Part shown: positions 7,116 through 9,746 of the stretch, in pieces
Position numbering within the stretch: position 1 is the stretch's first letter
How the letters are laid out: every line of letters starts with the position of its first letter
DNA from: Deltaproteobacteria bacterium
GTDB lineage: Bacteria > Desulfobacterota > Desulfobulbia > Desulfobulbales > SURF-16
Assembly: GCA_029939635.1 (NCBI GenBank)
Contig: JAOZSN010000059.1
Coordinates: forward strand, 6,731 to 16,476
DNA length: 9,746 nucleotides
Reading direction: 5' to 3'
Notes under the pieces: generated by a model
What the model was told of the DNA's origin: nothing
What the model saw: only the letters and a program-made list of their open reading frames with translations
Databases searched by the model: none
Translations under genes and position numbers: made by a program

Positions 7116-8048
7116 ATGTATCGTTCCTACTATAAACTACGCCGCAAGCCCTTTGACCTTACCCCTGACCCCAAGATGGTCTATATGAGTGAGGAACATC
7201 AAGAGGCGCTGTCCATCCTGCGCTATGGGGTGCTGGATAAAAAAGACTTTTTACTGCTCTCTGGTGAGGTGGGCACTGGTAAATCCACCCTGCTCCAGGT
7301 ATTGCTTGAATCCATTGACCCAAAGCATCATACCTGCCTGCTGGCCAATCCTCTCATCTCTTTAGATGACCTCTACCTCTATATGGCTGACAGTTTTAAG
7401 CTGCCGCCCTTTACCGGCAGTCGGGCCAAATTCCTCATCGCCTTTGGCAAATTCTTGCAAAAATGCGGCAAGCGTGGCGAACGGGTGCTTCTCATTGTGG
7501 ATGAGGCTCATGCCTTGAGCCTTGACACCTTGGAAGAGATCAGAATGCTTTCCAATCAACCAGCCAGCCCTGGTGTCTTTGGCATCTTCCTGGTGGGTCA
7601 ACCAGAGATCAATGATTTACTCTCAAGTGACCAATTACTGCCCCTACGCCAGCGCATCAGCCTACGTTTTCACCTTACCCCCTTTGACCGCCAGGAGACG
7701 GACTATTATATCCGCCAACGGCTGCTCAAGGCAGGGGGCAAGAATCTTGATATCTTCAGCGAAGATGCGGTAGATGCCATCTTTGCGGCATCAGGAGGAA
7801 CACCACGGGCCATCAATGTAATCTGCGACCATGCCCTTATCACAGGGTATGGTCAAAACCAGCAGATCATTAGCAGTGCACTGATAGCCGAGGCCTTGCA
7901 GGATGTCCTGCTGCCACCCAGGAAAAACCTAGCCCAAATCGAAAATAGATACAGCACAGAAAAAAATAAGCTGCAACGCCTCGTTTACCTGCTGGTCTTT
8001 CTGTTAGGTGCTACTGGGCTTTATATATTCTTCACAACATATCTATGA
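7116..8048 (+). CDS. ExeA/GspA-like AAA ATPase with C-terminal membrane anchor
   Basis: A 310-residue P-loop ATPase. It opens with the typical family start MYRSYYKLRRKPFDLTPDP. Walker A is GEVGTGKS (50-57), Walker B VLLIVDEAH (124-132), a sensor-1-like segment LVGQPE (159-164) follows, arginine-finger candidates are R180 and R184, and sensor 2 is in GGTPRAINVICDHAL (227-241). Residues about 287-306 form one hydrophobic membrane helix, leaving only a few residues beyond it. ExeA (GspA) energises assembly of the type II secretion secretin through its periplasmic peptidoglycan-binding part; that part is absent here. The length and anchor also resemble the ATPases linked to exosortase/polysaccharide loci, so the job could be envelope or exopolysaccharide assembly; the sequence does not decide. 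It follows the second kinase by 64 nt with no clear promoter, and its own stop lies 12 nt before the next start. No strong ribosome binding site precedes ATG 7116. Confidence 0.88.
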   Translation: MYRSYYKLRRKPFDLTPDPKMVYMSEEHQEALSILRYGVLDKKDFLLLSGEVGTGKSTLLQVLLESIDPKHHTCLLANPLISLDDLYLYMADSFKLPPFTGSRAKFLIAFGKFLQKCGKRGERVLLIVDEAHALSLDTLEEIRMLSNQPASPGVFGIFLVGQPEINDLLSSDQLLPLRQRISLRFHLTPFDRQETDYYIRQRLLKAGGKNLDIFSEDAVDAIFAASGGTPRAINVICDHALITGYGQNQQIISSALIAEALQDVLLPPRKNLAQIENRYSTEKNKLQRLVYLLVFLLGATGLYIFFTTYL

Positions 8049-8049
8049 G

Positions 8050-8054
8050 AGGAG
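8050..8054 (+). promoter_or_regulatory. Ribosome binding site AGGAG that decides the MEMO-AMMECR1 start
   Basis: AGGAG (8050-8054), inside a GAGAGGAGAT context just after the ATPase stop codon, abuts the first in-frame ATG (8055) with no spacer, but sits 6 nt from the second in-frame ATG (8061). The second ATG is therefore the likely start. It is the only strong Shine-Dalgarno sequence I see in the window. Confidence 0.75.
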
Positions 8055-8060
8055 ATGAGT

Positions 8061-9539
8061 ATGGGGACATTCCGGCAGAGAGTATCTTTTTCCATACCGC
8101 TTCTCCTCCTTATCCTCTGGCCGACCCTTATTCTGGCCCAATCAGTACGTGAACCTGTTTGGGATGGTCTTTTCTACCCAGCCCAGCGTCAAGAACTGCA
8201 TTCAACCATTAACAACCTGCTCAACCAAGCACCAAAAGAGGCACTGAACCAGCCTGATCCCCGCCCAGTCCGGGCCTTAGTCCTGCCCCATGCCGGCTAT
8301 GTTTTTTCCGGCCCCACTGCTGCCAAAGGCATCCTCAGCCTGCACGGACAACAGTATAGCAAGGTTATTCTCTTGGGACCAGACCATCATGCTGGTCTAA
8401 AAAACGGCTGTATTACCAACAAAGACGCGTATGAGACCCCTTTAGGCCGTATCCCCTTACACCGTGATGTCAGCAAACTGCGCCAGCAGACAGAGCTGTT
8501 TCAGGAAAATATCCTCTCAGATCAGAAAGAGCATAGTCTGGAGGTGATTATACCCTTACTGCAACATGTACTGCCAAACATTGAAATTATCCCGGTGGTT
8601 ATAGGACCCACCGATATAGCTACTATGGCAGCAGCCATCGCTCCCCTGCTGGATGATACAACCCTTATTGTGGTGAGCAGTGATCTATCCCATTATCTGG
8701 ATGAAGCTGCAGCCCACAGCCAAGACAAAGAGACCCTGGCCATGATCCAGCGCCTAGATGATCTCTCCCTGCGCCAAAGCCCAAACCGGGCCTGCGGCAT
8801 CTGGCCCCTCTCTGTGCTGCTGCATCTGGCCCGTGATCTTGACTGGCAACCGCAGCTTCTCCACTACAGCACCAGCGCTGAAAGTGCCCATGGTGACCCT
8901 TCCCGCGTGGTGGGCTATGCTGCCCTGGCTTTTTATTGTACTGACCCAAGCAAAATTGGTCTATCCATGAGCCAGGGACAAAGCCTAGTACGCCTGGCTC
9001 GCCACAGTATTCGTACCCATTTCAGCAAGGCCAGTATGAATGAAGAATTAGCGGAGGAACTTGCTGATCCAGCCCTGCAGGCCCGCCAAGGAACCTTTGT
9101 TACTCTTACCAAGAATGGTCAGTTACGTGGCTGTATAGGTAATCTCAATGGCAATACACCCATTTTGACCAGCATCCAGCGTAATGCCCATCTGGCCGCC
9201 TTCTCCGATCATCGCTTCGCCCCCTTAAGCATAGAAGAATTACCTGAAATAACCATTGAGATAAGCATCCTCAGTCATCCCCATACCCTGCCTTATACCG
9301 ACAGCAATGATCTACTCCATAAACTACGTCCTCATATTGACGGGGTAATTCTGCGCCATGGCAAGGTATCAGCCACCTTTCTCCCCCAAGTGTGGCAACA
9401 GCTGCCAAGGCCTACTGATTTCCTCAGCTACCTCTGCCACAAGGCAGGACTGGCCAGTGATATCTGGCTACACGAAAAAATAGATATCGAGACCTATCAG
9501 GTGCAATATTTTCATGAGGAAAAGGGCCAGGAATTTTAA
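8061..9539 (+). CDS. Exported MEMO-AMMECR1 fusion (AmmeMemoRadiSam system proteins B and A)
   Basis: A 492-residue two-domain protein. Residues 1-26 look like a Sec signal peptide: basic MGTFRQR, hydrophobic SFSIPLLLLILWPTLILA, and a likely cut at LILA/QS. The MEMO-like domain (about 30-295) is related to LigB-type dioxygenases and keeps all residues matching the human MEMO1 metal-site pocket: H77 in PHAGY, H109/H110 in GPDHH, D208 and H211 in SSDLSHY, and C245 in ACGIWP. The AMMECR1 domain (about 305-488) carries the hallmark LRGCIG (355-360) plus RFAPLSIEELPEITIEISILS and GVILRHGKVSATFLPQVW. In AmmeMemoRadiSam loci these two proteins accompany a radical SAM enzyme of unknown product; none is seen here. 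An export signal on such a protein is surprising. The biochemical activity of the family is unsettled; metal binding is inferred from conserved ligands. It lies 12 nt after the ATPase gene and 10 nt before the next, so it is very likely in an operon. Confidence 0.92.
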   Translation: MGTFRQRVSFSIPLLLLILWPTLILAQSVREPVWDGLFYPAQRQELHSTINNLLNQAPKEALNQPDPRPVRALVLPHAGYVFSGPTAAKGILSLHGQQYSKVILLGPDHHAGLKNGCITNKDAYETPLGRIPLHRDVSKLRQQTELFQENILSDQKEHSLEVIIPLLQHVLPNIEIIPVVIGPTDIATMAAAIAPLLDDTTLIVVSSDLSHYLDEAAAHSQDKETLAMIQRLDDLSLRQSPNRACGIWPLSVLLHLARDLDWQPQLLHYSTSAESAHGDPSRVVGYAALAFYCTDPSKIGLSMSQGQSLVRLARHSIRTHFSKASMNEELAEELADPALQARQGTFVTLTKNGQLRGCIGNLNGNTPILTSIQRNAHLAAFSDHRFAPLSIEELPEITIEISILSHPHTLPYTDSNDLLHKLRPHIDGVILRHGKVSATFLPQVWQQLPRPTDFLSYLCHKAGLASDIWLHEKIDIETYQVQYFHEEKGQEF

Positions 9540-9549
9540 ACCTAAAATA

Positions 9550-9746
9550 ATGAATACCCTGCCTTCCGGCAACGACAAAGCCATACTCAGAGTCATCGTC
9601 TTTACAGGTGTCTCTTCGGTGGTCAGCCAAATCCTGACCATCCGGGAATTTCTTACCCTGTTTCAGGGCAATGAAATTATGATCTCCCTTACCCTATGTA
9701 ATTGGTTGCTGGTGGGCGGGGTGGGTAGTTACGTCTCTCATCGGCT
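9550..9746 (+). CDS. Membrane protein of the fused MFS / spermidine synthase-like family (3' end missing)
   Basis: Only the first 65 complete codons are inside the window and the frame stays open to the end. The visible part holds one hydrophobic stretch around AILRVIVFTGVSSVVSQILTI, a connecting REFLTLFQGNE segment, and the start of a second helix, MISLTLCNWLLVGGVGSYV. The order helix, REFL...F.GNE, helix with NWLL..G.GS is typical of the N-terminal membrane half of large proteins that end in a spermidine-synthase-like domain. Whether that domain is present cannot be seen. The start is uncertain: ATG 9550 has no good ribosome binding site, and an in-frame ATG at 9514 would overlap the previous gene by 26 nt and add a very basic N-terminus (MRKRARNFKPKI) consistent with a cytoplasmic N-terminal end. 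The spacing of 10 nt suggests co-transcription with the MEMO-AMMECR1 gene. Confidence 0.72.
   Translation, partial: MNTLPSGNDKAILRVIVFTGVSSVVSQILTIREFLTLFQGNEIMISLTLCNWLLVGGVGSYVSHR

Overview
The window carries seven genes, all on the + strand, packed head to tail with almost no spare DNA. No RNA gene, insertion sequence, integrase or CRISPR array is visible. Protein style (HDFNN-type hybrid histidine kinases with periplasmic dCache-like sensors, an ExeA-like ATPase, a MEMO/AMMECR1 protein, and a membrane-embedded spermidine-synthase-like protein) and a GC content near 50% suggest a Gram-negative Desulfobacterota bacterium, perhaps in the Desulfobulbales. The lineage is an inference; no marker gene is present.

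Layout. Bases 1-645 hold the 3' part of an RlpA-type septal lytic transglycosylase (DPBB plus SPOR). A short intergenic stretch (653-702) is made of phased 7-nt units in inverted orientation and can fold into a hairpin. Bases 725-1702 encode a WYL-domain transcriptional regulator. A 175-nt AT-rich gap (1703-1877) follows, with a plausible sigma-70 promoter (TTTACA-18 nt-TATACT).

That promoter could start a long co-directional run: two hybrid sensor histidine kinases whose reading frames touch (TGATG), then an ExeA/GspA-like AAA ATPase with a C-terminal membrane anchor, then a MEMO-AMMECR1 fusion with an N-terminal signal peptide, and finally the 5' end of a multi-TM protein resembling the fused MFS/spermidine synthase family. 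The two kinases are paralogous in their sensor halves (identical VEAFARQDRE segment) but differ in the middle: the second has two PAS domains. Each ends in a receiver domain, and no separate response regulator with an output domain is present.

Functional reading. RlpA acts on septal peptidoglycan and the WYL protein is a probable DNA-binding regulator; neither has a visible link to the downstream run. The kinases look like periplasmic ligand sensors feeding a phosphorelay. The ATPase, the exported MEMO-AMMECR1 protein and the membrane protein are 10-64 nt apart and may form an envelope-associated unit. The most unusual item is the MEMO-AMMECR1 fusion: these domains belong to the AmmeMemoRadiSam set, which I would expect in the cytoplasm, yet this copy begins with a convincing export signal. 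The substrate or pathway cannot be read from the sequence.
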